Assembly: GCF_018130215.1 (NCBI RefSeq)
Contig: NZ_JAFCKQ010000026.1
Coordinates: forward strand, 1-64,000
DNA length: 64,000 nucleotides
Source: Bradyrhizobium jicamae
GTDB taxonomy: Bacteria > Pseudomonadota > Alphaproteobacteria > Rhizobiales > Xanthobacteraceae
Direction of reading: 5' to 3'
Under the pieces are notes generated by a model that saw only the letters and a program-made list of their open reading frames with translations, was not told where the DNA came from and made no database searches. Below, piece by piece: positions 7,812 to 16,385 of the stretch. The first letter of the stretch is position 1. Each line of letters starts with the position of its first letter. Both the position numbers and the translations under genes were made by a program.

Positions 7812-9908
7812 TTAGGCGGTCGGAGCCGCCTTCCGGACCCAGACCTTGTTGTCGTGGAACGCGGCACCGCCGATCGGCGCGATCACCTCCGCCCCGGTCA
7901 GCACGTTGATGCCGCGGCCGCCGATATGGGACTTGTTCGGATGGACCGACTCGGCGATCAGGACGCCGCGGCGCACACCGTCGAACAGCCTTGCGGTCAG
8001 CGTGGTCTCGCCGCGCGTGTTGCCGAGCGTCACCGCCTCGCCGTCGGCGATCGAAAGCGCCGCCGCATCTTCAGGATGGATCATCACGGTCGGCACACCC
8101 TCGCGGGCCTGCGATCCGGGTGTTTCGTTGAAAGTGGTGTTGAGAAAGCTGCGCGAGGGCGAGGTAGCGAGCCGGAACGGATGCTCCGCGTCGGCTTCCT
8201 CGATGATGGTCCAGTGATCGGGCAGTGACGGCATCTGCTGCCAGGGTCCGAGACCGGGATTGCCGGTCGGCGGATTAGCCCAATCGGCCTTGAAATGGAA
8301 TTTCCTGTCGGCATGCGCGAAGCCGTCGAGATAGTGCGAGGTCCGGAAATCAGGCTGCAAGTCGCGCCAGATGTCCGCCTCGAGGTTCTCGATGGCGCCG
8401 TGGCCGCTGTTCTTCAGCGTCACGTCGATCAATTCACGCCCCGACATCTCGAATCCGGGATGCACCGCGTCGAGACGCCGGCCGAGCGCCTGAATGACCT
8501 CATGGTTGGAACGGCATTCGCCGGGAGGATCGATCAGCTTCGGTCCGACCGAAATGTGCTGATGGCCACCGCCGTAGTAGAGATCATCATGCTCCATGAA
8601 CATGGTCGCGGGCAGAACGATGTCGGCCATCGCGGCGGTCTCGGTCATGAATTGCTCATGAACGGCGACAAAGAGGTCTTCGCGCACAAACCCCTCGCGA
8701 ACCAGCGCCTGCTCCGGCGCGACCGTCATCGGATTGGTGTTCTGGATCAGCATGGCCTTGACCGGCGGACCACCCTTCAGGGATTCTGCGTCACCGGTCA
8801 GGATACGTCCGATCCTCGATTGATCGAGCCAGCGCGTCGAGTTGTCGATCGCATCGTGCCCCTCGATCACGGATTCATTGAAGCGCCAGAGCGCGGCATT
8901 GTTGAAGAACGCGCCGCCGCCTTCATATTGCCAGGCGCCGGTCACCGCCGGAATGCACAGCGCCGCGTGCATCTGCGCCGCTCCATTGCGGCTGCGGGTG
9001 AAGCCATATCCCAACCGGAAGAACGAGCGCCTGGTCTGGCCGACCAGACGCGCAAATGCCTCGATCTCCTCTACCGGCACGCCGGAGATCGCCGATGCCC
9101 ATTCCGGAGTCCGTGTCTTCAGATGAGCTTCAAGCTCATCCGGACAATCGGTGTACTTCTCCATGTACGTCCGATCCGCATAACCCTCGCGGAACAGCAC
9201 ATGCATGACGCCGCACGCGAAGGCGCCATCGGTGCCGGGGCGCAGGATGATCTTGACGTCGGCCTGCTTCATCGTGTCGTTGTTGTAGATGTCGACCGCG
9301 GCGATCTTCGCGCCGCGCTCCTTGCGCGCGCGCATGGCATGCGTCATCACATTGACCTGGGTGTTCACCGGATTGGTGCCCCAGATCACGACGAGATCGG
9401 AAACGCCCATTTCGCGCGGATCGACGCCGGCGATCTTGCCGGTACCGATGGAAAACCCGACGCGGCCGACGTTCGCGCAGATCGTCGAATAGAAGCGGGA
9501 ATATTTCTTGACATGCGACAGGCGATTGATGCCGTCGCGCATCACCAGCCCCATGGTCCCGGCGTAATAATAGGGCCAGACCGACTGCGCTCCGAACTCC
9601 CGTTCGGCCGAATTGAAGCGCGCCGCAATCTCATCCAGCGCCTCATCCCACGATATCCGCGCGAACTGGCCGGAGCCTTTCGGCCCGGTGCGACGTATCG
9701 GATGCATCAGCCGTTCGGGATGGTGGATCCGCTCCGCGTAGCGGGCGACCTTGGCGCAGACCACGCCGGCCGTATAGGTCTGCTGTTTGGAACCTCTCAC
9801 CCGCCCGATCGAGCGCCCCTCGATGACCTCGATGTCCAGCGCACATGCCGAGGGGCAGTCGTGCGGACACGTTGAATGGCGGATATCGATCTTCGCGTGC
9901 TGGTTCAT
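7812..9908 (-). CDS. Molybdopterin-dependent oxidoreductase, DMSO reductase family
   Basis: A 698-aa member of the COG0243 group. Residues Cys14, Cys18, Cys22 and Cys51 form the N-terminal [4Fe-4S] site (CPHDCPSAC, VVCAK). The bis-MGD domains follow, with VIWGTNPVNTQVNVM and LRPGTDGAFACGVMHV, and the C-terminal dinucleotide-binding barrel contains SPSRSFLNTTFNE and ESVHPNKSHIGGRGIN. There is no Tat leader, so the enzyme is cytoplasmic. Proteins of this type oxidise or reduce small organic substrates; the substrate cannot be read. It lies between a truncated SDR and a crotonase-family gene on one strand, suggesting a small catabolic operon. The assignment to the superfamily is firm; any subtype such as formate dehydrogenase is not. 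Confidence 0.88.
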   Translation of the reverse strand: MNQHAKIDIRHSTCPHDCPSACALDIEVIEGRSIGRVRGSKQQTYTAGVVCAKVARYAERIHHPERLMHPIRRTGPKGSGQFARISWDEALDEIAARFNSAEREFGAQSVWPYYYAGTMGLVMRDGINRLSHVKKYSRFYSTICANVGRVGFSIGTGKIAGVDPREMGVSDLVVIWGTNPVNTQVNVMTHAMRARKERGAKIAAVDIYNNDTMKQADVKIILRPGTDGAFACGVMHVLFREGYADRTYMEKYTDCPDELEAHLKTRTPEWASAISGVPVEEIEAFARLVGQTRRSFFRLGYGFTRSRNGAAQMHAALCIPAVTGAWQYEGGGAFFNNAALWRFNESVIEGHDAIDNSTRWLDQSRIGRILTGDAESLKGGPPVKAMLIQNTNPMTVAPEQALVREGFVREDLFVAVHEQFMTETAAMADIVLPATMFMEHDDLYYGGGHQHISVGPKLIDPPGECRSNHEVIQALGRRLDAVHPGFEMSGRELIDVTLKNSGHGAIENLEADIWRDLQPDFRTSHYLDGFAHADRKFHFKADWANPPTGNPGLGPWQQMPSLPDHWTIIEEADAEHPFRLATSPSRSFLNTTFNETPGSQAREGVPTVMIHPEDAAALSIADGEAVTLGNTRGETTLTARLFDGVRRGVLIAESVHPNKSHIGGRGINVLTGAEVIAPIGGAAFHDNKVWVRKAAPTA

Positions 9909-10003
9909 GGTCGATTTGGTAACATCAAACGGCGAGTCAGCCGAGAGGCTTTATCTGCGCCGGCTGTGCGAAAACCAGGCAGAAGCCATGCGCCAGGCGC
10001 CAC

Positions 10004-10490
10004 CTAGCGCAACTGGGTCAGCCCCGTGGGCGGCCCGTCGACCGCGATCCAGCCGCCGTCGACGAACAGCGTGCTGCCACTGGCATAGCTTGCCGCGTCC
10101 GATGCCAGATACGCAACCGCGGTCGCCACCTCGTCGGCACTGCTCCAGCGATTGAACACGGTGTGACCGGCGTAGAGATTGTAGATGTCCGGGCGTTGCT
10201 TGAACGGCCCGGTCAGCGCGGTTTCCGCGATGCTGGGCGCGATCGCGTTGACACGGACGCCGGAACGCCCGACCTCCGAGGCGAAACCCTTCACCAGCAG
10301 CCCGATCGCCGCCTTGGTTGAACCATAGATTGCAAGCCCCGGTTCGATGGTAACTGATCGAACCGAAGAACAAGCGATCAGGCTGCCGCTGTGCTGCTCG
10401 ACCATGACGCGGCCGAAGGCCAGGAAGAACCAGACCGTGCCCTTGATATTGAGATTGATGACGCGGTCGAGGCGTACAATGCGATCATAA
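10004..10490 (-). pseudogene. SDR-family oxidoreductase, 5'-truncated
   Basis: Reading leftward from about 10490 the frame gives YDRIVRLDRVINLNIKGTV, then a catalytic segment with LIACSSVRS, the YGSTKAA (Tyr-x3-Lys) motif, and a C-terminal SGSTLFVDGGW. This is the second half of a classical short-chain dehydrogenase/reductase. The first half, with the TGxxxGxG nucleotide-binding motif, is absent: upstream of about 10490 the frame runs into unrelated sequence. The break looks like an insertion or deletion event rather than a point mutation. It lies 95 bases upstream of the molybdopterin oxidoreductase on the same strand, so the event may also have removed that operon's promoter. Confidence 0.8.
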
Positions 10491-10871
10491 TGGTGAGCTC
10501 TCGTGTCATACCCGGAGGGTGGAACTGCTTTCGTTCCGCTTGTTGATCTGGGTGAGGCGTTGTGCAGTTTGTGCCACCCTAAAAAGACAGGACCCAGACG
10601 CTGGGCGGCGCGGCGCGTCGGGGCCTGACTTCGTTTGCTCCCACGGTCGGGAGTAGACGGCAGGGAGCGAATTAAGATTGAGCCGGCTTTGTTTCGGGCA
10701 GATGTCGCTGATCCTGTAAAACGGTTTCGTCCGTTCGTTAACGGGTGCGCGCCGCTGGTCGCTACCGGTTGCGCCACCGGTACGATTCGCAATTGCGAGT
10801 CCACCGGCGGTTTCCAACAAAATCTAGATTCTCGCCAACCGGTTAGATAGCGATTCGCAGAGCGTCTTCCG
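10491..10871. other. Unidentified sequence at the SDR truncation point
   Basis: No gene recognised. The sequence replaces the missing 5' half of the SDR gene and contains no convincing transposase frame. It may be the end of a mobile element or a deletion scar; neither terminal inverted repeats nor a target duplication could be identified by eye. Confidence 0.4.
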
Positions 10872-11295
10872 GTGCGATCTTCGAAAGTTCGCCGCTTGAA
10901 GCTGCTGGTGGATAACAATCTAAGCTTCACCATTGCGTACTGCCTTCAGCCTATTTTTCCCGAACGTCATATCGTTTCGCTCCGAAAAAAATTTGCAGCA
11001 AACACCAAGGACATCGACTGGATGAAGGCGCTTAGTGACGAGGGCGGTTGGGCGGCTCTTACGATTGAGCGTCGCCTCAAGACAAGACCTCATCAACGAT
11101 TGGCGCTCGAACGATCCAAGATCGTTTTTTCTTTCTGACCGGCGCGTGGATCAAGTACGCCGTGCCTGAAACAAACAAGCTTGGCGCCTCATTCGCCTCG
11201 TTCCTCGGATGGACAAGCAATCCTCGCTCACGGAAAGCGGATTGTTTGATCTGCCTGTGAATTCCAGCTCCAAGCTGCGCCCACATCCGAGATAG
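10872..11295 (+). pseudogene. PIN-like (DUF5615-type) protein, twice frameshifted
   Basis: The first frame reads LKLLVDNNLSFTIAYCLQPI, then LRKKFAANTKDIDWMKALSD and a GGWAALTIERRLKT segment, matching PIN-like nuclease-fold proteins of the DUF5615 type: the N-terminal Asp and the acidic DIDW region. It stops at 11138 after a run of six T at about 11124-11129. The expected continuation FFLTGAWIKY is in the next frame, and the expected C-terminus SGLFDLPVNSSSKLR is in a third frame ending at 11295. So two frameshifts have destroyed it. Family members are usually toxin-like RNases or regulators; no intact antitoxin partner is seen. Confidence 0.65.
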
Positions 11296-11458
11296 TTTCT
11301 TGCGAGCTTTTCCATTAGCCACAACAAGCAGTAGCTCGCCGCCGTTCCGAGCCCCGAGGGATTGACGATTTGCGCCAGCAACTCATCGGCGCTCCGATGG
11401 GGCATGCAGCAGCAAAAGATCACGTTCAGAGAGATGCGCACAACCGGCCGTCCGCGAT

Positions 11459-11653
11459 GTGCTGGTGTACTGCTCAGACTACCAATGCAGCCACTCGATC
11501 ACGCTGATGGCCGACCGCTGGGGTGATGATCTGCGGCTCTCCGACATCGAGCCGCGCCTTGTCTGTACCGCCTGCGGGACGCGCGGCGCCGACGTCAGGC
11601 CGGACTTCAATTGGCACACCAAGGGACCGATCGGCGGAATGGGATATCGGTAA
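11459..11653 (+). CDS. Small Cys-rich hypothetical protein
   Basis: A 64-aa protein with a GTG start. It contains Cys pairs in VYCSDYQCSHSI and RLVCTACGTRGADVRPDFN, arranged as C-x4-C and C-x2-C, which suggests a small zinc-binding fold. Proteins of this appearance are frequent in Bradyrhizobium and relatives; function is unknown. No operon partner lies next to it. Confidence 0.65.
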   Translation: MLVYCSDYQCSHSITLMADRWGDDLRLSDIEPRLVCTACGTRGADVRPDFNWHTKGPIGGMGYR

Positions 11654-11833
11654 TCTCGATCATTGTGGCATGTCGGGGTGCCCGGGTGGCGTAGCCAGCG
11701 TAACGATGCTTACCAGCTATGGCGGTCGCGGCGAAGGCGTTAGAGGATGACGTCCTTTTTTCACAGTTGAGCGAATTTGAGATCAGGCTCCGACGGCATT
11801 CTTGATGGTCAGATTTTTGATCGGGTTTTACGG

Positions 11834-12286
11834 CTAGCTGGGTCCCTGCTCCGCTTGGAGATTAGTAACCAACTCGCGCACGTGCTCGTCGATCATGGCC
11901 AACGCTATCGATGGGTGGGCAAACTCGACGTCGTCGACATGCCAATACGTCACTCTGGCCGCGGCCGTAGGAAACCGACGCTCAATCAAGGGGCGATGTT
12001 CCGCCTCTTTGACCGCGATCACCAATGCGGCAGCTTCGAAATCAGCCAGCGAGCACGGCAGCGGATCGCGGGTTGCCCCCTCTGGAACTATGCCCTTTTC
12101 GTGGAGACCATCACGCGCAAAAACCGACATCGGCCCAACGTTGTCAGGCGAGCCCCGCTCGGCCGCTCCCCTGGAGAACGCGCGCCACGTCAGACCCTCG
12201 AGCTTGGCGAGGTGATTGAAGAGTTCCTCGGCGTAGCGACTTCGATAGTAGTTGCCGGTGCACAGAAAGAGAATCCTATTCAACAA
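11834..12286 (-). CDS. Low-molecular-weight protein-tyrosine-phosphatase-like protein
   Basis: A 150-aa protein with the P-loop FLCTGNYYRSRYAE at the N-terminus (Cys9-x5-Arg15-Ser16), the nucleophile and phosphate-binding loop of the LMW-PTP fold. The usual second loop with an Asp-Pro acid is replaced by a WHVDDVEFAHPS segment, so Asp may still supply the proton but the match is not canonical. It likely dephosphorylates a protein tyrosine or a small phosphorylated molecule. It lies 19 bases downstream of a NUDIX gene on the same strand and is probably co-transcribed with it. Confidence 0.8.
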   Translation of the reverse strand: MLNRILFLCTGNYYRSRYAEELFNHLAKLEGLTWRAFSRGAAERGSPDNVGPMSVFARDGLHEKGIVPEGATRDPLPCSLADFEAAALVIAVKEAEHRPLIERRFPTAAARVTYWHVDDVEFAHPSIALAMIDEHVRELVTNLQAEQGPS

Positions 12287-12305
12287 CGGGCGTTCCTTTC
12301 GAAAT

Positions 12306-12755
12306 CTAAAGTTCGTTCATGCTGGCGGCGCCTCCGCTTGCGAGGAATATCTCTACAGCAATCACTGTCATGGGTGTCATCTCCGAACGAATTCCTGACA
12401 GGTCTGCTGGATGCATCGCTACCAACTTGCCCTCAGTCACCAGAAGATCAGAGCTCGGAACGTTGCGGGCAACAAAGACTTCCCCATTCACAAGCTTGGC
12501 AATGTTCTCCGGGTCAGCCCCGTATAAACTGACGAGAAACTCAAAGTCACTTTGCGATACTTTGTAGCCGATCTCCTCGAACACTTCTCTCACGATGCAT
12601 TCAAGCGGGGTTTCGGGGGGCTCTCGGCGTCCTCCGAACAACGCGATTTTGCCGGGATGCACAATTCCCGGGATATTATCTCGAAGCTGAAACAGGAGCC
12701 GGCGCGACTGGTCGACGAGGATTGCCGCGGCAAAATCTCGGATTTCCTGCTTCAT
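12306..12755 (-). CDS. NUDIX hydrolase
   Basis: A 149-aa protein with a perfect Nudix box (G-x5-E-x7-REUxEExGU): GGRREPPETPLECIVREVFE followed by EIGY. NUDIX enzymes hydrolyse a nucleoside diphosphate linked to another moiety, using Mg2+ held by the box glutamates. The substrate is not predictable. A phosphatase-like gene follows after 19 bases, so the pair may process one phosphorylated nucleotide or sugar compound, which is inference from adjacency. Confidence 0.87.
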   Translation of the reverse strand: MKQEIRDFAAAILVDQSRRLLFQLRDNIPGIVHPGKIALFGGRREPPETPLECIVREVFEEIGYKVSQSDFEFLVSLYGADPENIAKLVNGEVFVARNVPSSDLLVTEGKLVAMHPADLSGIRSEMTPMTVIAVEIFLASGGAASMNEL

Positions 12756-12847
12756 AAGTTTCCTGGCTTACGGTTCTGTAACAAGTACACCCCTACCGGA
12801 CAGGTTCACCTATCCTTAAGTGACTCGCGGCGAACGTGAGATGGATC

Positions 12848-12994
12848 ATGAGCCAAGCGTCAACCCTCCGCGAAAAGGCCGAAATGTTCGAGCGCCGCGC
12901 CGAAAGCGCAGCCGATCCTATTTCCAAACAGCATTATCGCGAAATGGCTGTCCACTTCAGACAGTTACTGGTTGAGCATCTCGACGCGAGGTGA
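12848..12994 (+). CDS. Small helical hypothetical protein (48 aa)
   Basis: ATG at 12848 opens a 48-residue frame starting MSQASTLREKAEMFERRAES and ending with FRQLLVEHLDAR. It is strongly helical and charged, and resembles the many short rhizobial proteins of the type ALRERAExxxxxA. The start follows GTGAGATGGATC, a weak ribosome site. The end overlaps the end of a convergent small frame (12957-13175). Function unknown; conserved-looking composition is the main support. Confidence 0.5.
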   Translation: MSQASTLREKAEMFERRAESAADPISKQHYREMAVHFRQLLVEHLDAR

Positions 12995-13175
12995 CGATTC
13001 GGACCGCTGCGTCTGTGAGATCAACAGCAATCGGATGATCTAGCTTCGAGACACCTTCGAAACATCGCTCAATTCCCGACAGATGCTCATTCCAAATTGG
13101 AGAAGATCTGGCGGCCTCAATGAAAGCCGACAGTTGCTCGATTTCCAAGATGAAGGCCTCTAGGTGAGGATTCAT
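12957..13175 (-). CDS. Small hypothetical protein
   Basis: A 72-aa frame beginning MNPHLEAFILEIEQLSAFIE. It is predicted largely helical with a basic end, without known motifs. An in-frame upstream start at 13208 exists, but the helical sequence begins at the chosen Met. Its tail overlaps the convergent 48-aa gene by 38 bases, so one of the two may be spurious. Confidence 0.4.
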   Translation of the reverse strand: MNPHLEAFILEIEQLSAFIEAARSSPIWNEHLSGIERCFEGVSKLDHPIAVDLTDAAVRIVTSRRDAQPVTV

Positions 13176-13437
13176 GCGCGCTCCATGCCGGCAGCCCGCG
13201 GCCGGCACGCTTCATCATATGCCCTTCGGAGGCTCAGATTGAGGGCGGCAAACACGTCGAACCTTTTTGCTCACGATCGTGAGCAGTCGGGAAAACTTAC
13301 GCAGGGATTGTATCCGAGCTTTCTAGCTTCGCTTAATATCTGACGGCCTTGCTCACAAATTGGCTCGACCATTGCAATCGCTTCCGCGGTCAGCGAGCGC
13401 CGGTCCATCGAAAACAGCGCGGGGCTCGACAGCCGAT

Positions 13438-13774
13438 CTAACCAACCGAGGAATTGTCCTCGAAAATTATCTTGGTAACGGGCTTCTTCTGCAGCAGGGC
13501 GCAATGCCGGCGAAAATAGCGCGCCTCGGCGATGTACGTGCTCCGCCGGAGGGTGCCCTGCTTCAGTCGCGCCTCCTGCGCTGCCAGATAGAGTTCCGCG
13601 AGCTTTTCGAAGGTGCGGCCATCGGCCTCCCGGTCGGCCTGCCGCTTGGCCTCCCCCTCGTCCGGATCGATGCCGAGTTCGACCTGGGATGTGGTCGGTC
13701 TTGCCGGCCGGCACGGTCAGCTTGCGCACGAAGGTGTCGGTGAAGCGGATTCGATCGTCGGAAACCTTGAGCAT
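13438..13774 (-). pseudogene. Tyrosine-recombinase N-terminal remnant
   Basis: The reverse strand begins MLKVSDDRIRFTDTFVRKLT with PAGKTD, the typical start of rhizobial integrases. It then changes frame to VELGIDPDEGEAKRQADREA and a core-binding segment with FEKLAELYLAA and STYIAEARYFRRHCALLQKK, stopping at 13438. The segment between the two and the whole catalytic domain are missing, which indicates an internal deletion plus truncation. It marks a second, lost mobile element here. Confidence 0.65.
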
Positions 13775-13988
13775 GGGAAGCAGTCCATCCTTTTTGGGAA
13801 GCACCGGATGCGCGTCAACATGACCCAAGGTGAACGGAACTGACGCCGGCAGTCACGTGCAGTTGCCGGCTAAGTCATTGATATCTGTTGATGTTGACGC
13901 GTCCTGAATGCTCGTGACGTTCCTTTTCACCTGCGAGACGCCGGGGTCGCCGCCACTCCCGATTGCCATCGGCAATGGATTTATATAC

Positions 13989-13998
13989 TAATATATTA
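13989..13998. promoter_or_regulatory. TAATATATTA palindrome, candidate GntR operator or promoter element
   Basis: A perfect 10-bp palindrome in an AT-rich island (13980-14003) directly before the ATG at 14002 of a GntR-family gene, in otherwise GC-rich DNA. GntR/FadR-type regulators bind short palindromes near their own start, so autoregulation is plausible. Its position overlapping any upstream alternative start argues for the ATG at 14002 as the true start. Confidence 0.4.
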
Positions 13999-14001
13999 AT
14001 T

Positions 14002-14748
14002 ATGAGAGCAGAAGTGCCGGCAACCGCGCCAAAGAAATCAGAGCTCCGCGCCTCCGCCGGCCACCGGCGCGCCGGCCGGCCGCGCACGGCAACGGCGGCG
14101 GCGCGCATCTATGCCGGTCTTCGCGCCGAACTGGTCTCGCTGTTGCGCCGGCCGGGCGACCCGATCCTCGAATCCGAAATCGCGCTGTCCTACGGCGTCA
14201 GCCGGACGCCAGTGCGCGAAGCAATCCTGAGATTGTCGGATGAAGGCCTGGTCGAGATCTTCCCGCAGTCAGGCATCCTGGTGTCGCGCATTCCGCTGGC
14301 CGCGCTTCCCGAGGCGATCATCATCCGCAGGTCGCTGGAGGAAACCACGACACGCATGGCGACGGAGCGGGCCAGTGCCAGCCAGATCCTCAACCTGCAC
14401 TCCATTCTCGAGCGTCAGCGCGAGGCCGACAGCGCCGGGGACCGTGAAGCATTCCACCAGGCCGACGAGGCCTTTCACGCCGCCATCGCTGATATCGCCG
14501 GGTACCCTGGCATCTGGAGGCTGATCCTCCAGGTCAAGGTTCATGTCGATCGCTTCCGTCGCCTGACCTTGCCGAAGCAGGGCCGAATGGCCGAGGTCAT
14601 CGCGGAACACACATCCATCCTGACGGCGATCGAGCTGCGCGATCCTGCCGCTGCGGGATCTGCGATGGTCAGGCATCTCGAGCGGCTGCTTGCCGACATC
14701 TCGGCCACGCGACACGACAATCCGGAGTTCTTCGACCAGCGAAACTAG
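14002..14748 (+). CDS. GntR-family (FadR/FCD subfamily) transcriptional regulator
   Basis: About 248 aa. The N-terminal winged helix-turn-helix is visible as LESEIALSYGVSRTPVREAI then LRLSDEGLVEI. The C-terminal FCD ligand domain contains EEAFHAAIADIAGYPGIW-like helices (here DEAFHAAIADIAGY) and EHTSILTAIELRD, with His residues that in this family bind metal and an organic acid ligand. It lies immediately upstream of a TRAP transporter operon on the same strand, so it most likely controls that operon in response to the transported acid. In-frame TTG (13963) and ATG (13975) starts exist but would place the AT-rich palindrome inside the gene. Confidence 0.85.
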   Translation: MRAEVPATAPKKSELRASAGHRRAGRPRTATAAARIYAGLRAELVSLLRRPGDPILESEIALSYGVSRTPVREAILRLSDEGLVEIFPQSGILVSRIPLAALPEAIIIRRSLEETTTRMATERASASQILNLHSILERQREADSAGDREAFHQADEAFHAAIADIAGYPGIWRLILQVKVHVDRFRRLTLPKQGRMAEVIAEHTSILTAIELRDPAAAGSAMVRHLERLLADISATRHDNPEFFDQRN

Positions 14749-14798
14749 CCAACAAGCTTGCGGCCCGAAACAGAGGCGCATTCAGGGGAGGACATGAC

Positions 14799-15830
14799 AT
14801 GGACATTGCACATCCGGCGCAGCACCGCACTGCGGAGTTCGGTCGTCGCGACTTGATCAAACTGGGCGCAGGTCTTGCCGCCGCGATCGCGACGTCGACC
14901 GCACCGGCACTTGCCCAATCGAAGGCGGTGTTCAAGGCATCCGACGTGCAGCCTCCGGGCTATCCGACCGTCGTCGCCACCGAAAACCTCGGCAAGAAGC
15001 TCGCCGCCGCCACCAACGACCGCCTTTCGGTGCAAATGTTCCCGTCGATGCAGCTCGGCGGCGAGAAGGAAACCATCGAGCAGACCCAGATCGGCGCGAT
15101 CCAGATGCTGCGCGTCAGCGCTGGCGCGGTTGGCCCGATCGTCGATGACATCAACGTCGTCAACATGCCCTTCCTGTTCAAGAACATGGCGCATGCCGAG
15201 CGGATGATGGACGGCCCGATCGGGCAGGACCTGCTCGACAGGATCACCGCCAACGGCAATGCCGGCCTGGTCGCGCTGTGCTGGATGAATGCCGGTGCGC
15301 GCAGCCTCTACAACACCAAGCGGTCGATCAGGACGCTGGAAGACATCAAGGGCCTGAAGTTCCGCGTGATCGGCAATCCGATCTTCATCGACATGATGAA
15401 TGCGCTCGGCGGCAATGGCGTCGCGATGGGCTACGACCAGGTCTTCAGCGCGCTGCAGACCGGAGTGATCGACGGCGCTGAAAACAATCTGCCGAGCTAC
15501 GTCTTCAGCAACCACTATACGGCCGCGAAGCACTATTCGGTCACGGAACACCTGATCGTTCCCGAAGTGCTGGTGTTCTCGAAGAAGGCCTGGACCGCGC
15601 TGTCGGCCGAAGATCAGACCCTGATCAAGAAGCTTGCGCGCGAAGCGCAAGCGGAGGAGCGCGTCCTCTGGAACAAGTATGAGCAGGAGGCGCTGGAGAA
15701 GGCCAAGGCGGCCGGGTGCGACATCGTCGAGATCGCGGACAAGACGCCGTTCCAGAATGCGGTCAAGCCGGTATGGGACAAATACGGTCCGAAATACCAG
15801 GACATGATCAAGCGCATCCAGTCGGCGTAA
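14799..15830 (+). CDS. dctP: TRAP transporter substrate-binding protein, DctP type
   Basis: A 343-aa periplasmic protein. The leader contains a twin-arginine-like FGRRDLIKLGAGLAAAIATS and ends near ALAQ. The mature part shows DctP features: MFPSMQLGGEKETIEQTQIG, FLFKNMAHAERMMDGPIGQ and the ligand-Arg region FRVIGNPIFIDMMNALG. It captures an organic acid, usually a carboxylate, and hands it to the DctQM permease. A strong ribosome site (GGGGAGGACATGAC) precedes the ATG. It is the first gene of a dctPQM unit directly after the GntR gene. The specific ligand is unknown. Confidence 0.9.
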   Translation: MDIAHPAQHRTAEFGRRDLIKLGAGLAAAIATSTAPALAQSKAVFKASDVQPPGYPTVVATENLGKKLAAATNDRLSVQMFPSMQLGGEKETIEQTQIGAIQMLRVSAGAVGPIVDDINVVNMPFLFKNMAHAERMMDGPIGQDLLDRITANGNAGLVALCWMNAGARSLYNTKRSIRTLEDIKGLKFRVIGNPIFIDMMNALGGNGVAMGYDQVFSALQTGVIDGAENNLPSYVFSNHYTAAKHYSVTEHLIVPEVLVFSKKAWTALSAEDQTLIKKLAREAQAEERVLWNKYEQEALEKAKAAGCDIVEIADKTPFQNAVKPVWDKYGPKYQDMIKRIQSA

Positions 15831-15857
15831 AGCGTGCGCGTCGCAGGGAGCATCGAC

Positions 15858-16370
15858 ATGGCCCGAACCTATCGCCGCGCGATGGATGCGCTGTATCTCG
15901 CATGCATTGCCACGGGCTGCACTGCGCTGGTGACCATTTCGGCCGTGATTCCGTGGGCGGTGTTTACGCGCTACGTCCTGAACAGCGCCGCCTCGTGGCC
16001 CGAACCTCTCGCCGTTCTCTTGACCATCGTCGTGACGTTCATCGGTGCGGCCGCAGGGTATCGGCTCAACCTGCACATGAATGTCGGCTATTTCGTCGGC
16101 AAGCTGCCCGCACCCCTGCGGACCCTCGCCGATCTGATCGTGCAGTTGCTGATGGGGCTGATCGCGCTGTTCATGGTCGTCTGGGGTTGGCGGCTGGTCG
16201 ACGTGACCTGGCACAATACGATCGCCGACTTTCCGTCTCTTTCGGTCGGCGTCACCTATCTGCCGATCCCCGTCGGCGGCGTCTGCCTGCTGCTGTTCAT
16301 CATCGAGCGGATCTTTCTCGGTGCCCCGCCCGACCCGATCGGACAGCACGGCGACGCGTCCACCGACTGA
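15858..16370 (+). CDS. dctQ: TRAP transporter small permease, DctQ type
   Basis: A 170-aa membrane protein with four hydrophobic segments, including CIATGCTALVTISAVIPWAV and LIVQLLMGLIALFMVVWGWR, and the loop ASWPEPLAVLLTIVVTFIGA typical of DctQ. It associates with DctM in Na+-coupled uptake. I chose the ATG at 15858, preceded by CAGGGAG, over an in-frame GTG at 15834. It lies 27 bases after dctP and 15 bases before dctM. Confidence 0.85.
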   Translation: MARTYRRAMDALYLACIATGCTALVTISAVIPWAVFTRYVLNSAASWPEPLAVLLTIVVTFIGAAAGYRLNLHMNVGYFVGKLPAPLRTLADLIVQLLMGLIALFMVVWGWRLVDVTWHNTIADFPSLSVGVTYLPIPVGGVCLLLFIIERIFLGAPPDPIGQHGDASTD

Positions 16371-16385
16371 TCGCAGGGAACATCA

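Noticed and set aside
8295..9875. 526-aa plus-strand frame opposite the molybdopterin oxidoreductase
   Set aside because: Antisense shadow; the reverse frame carries the cluster cysteines and cofactor motifs.
14745..16349. Very long reverse frame (534 aa) opposite the TRAP genes
   Set aside because: Its composition (His, Arg, Asp, Gln-rich) is that of an antisense frame in GC-rich DNA; dctP and dctQ on the other strand are clear.
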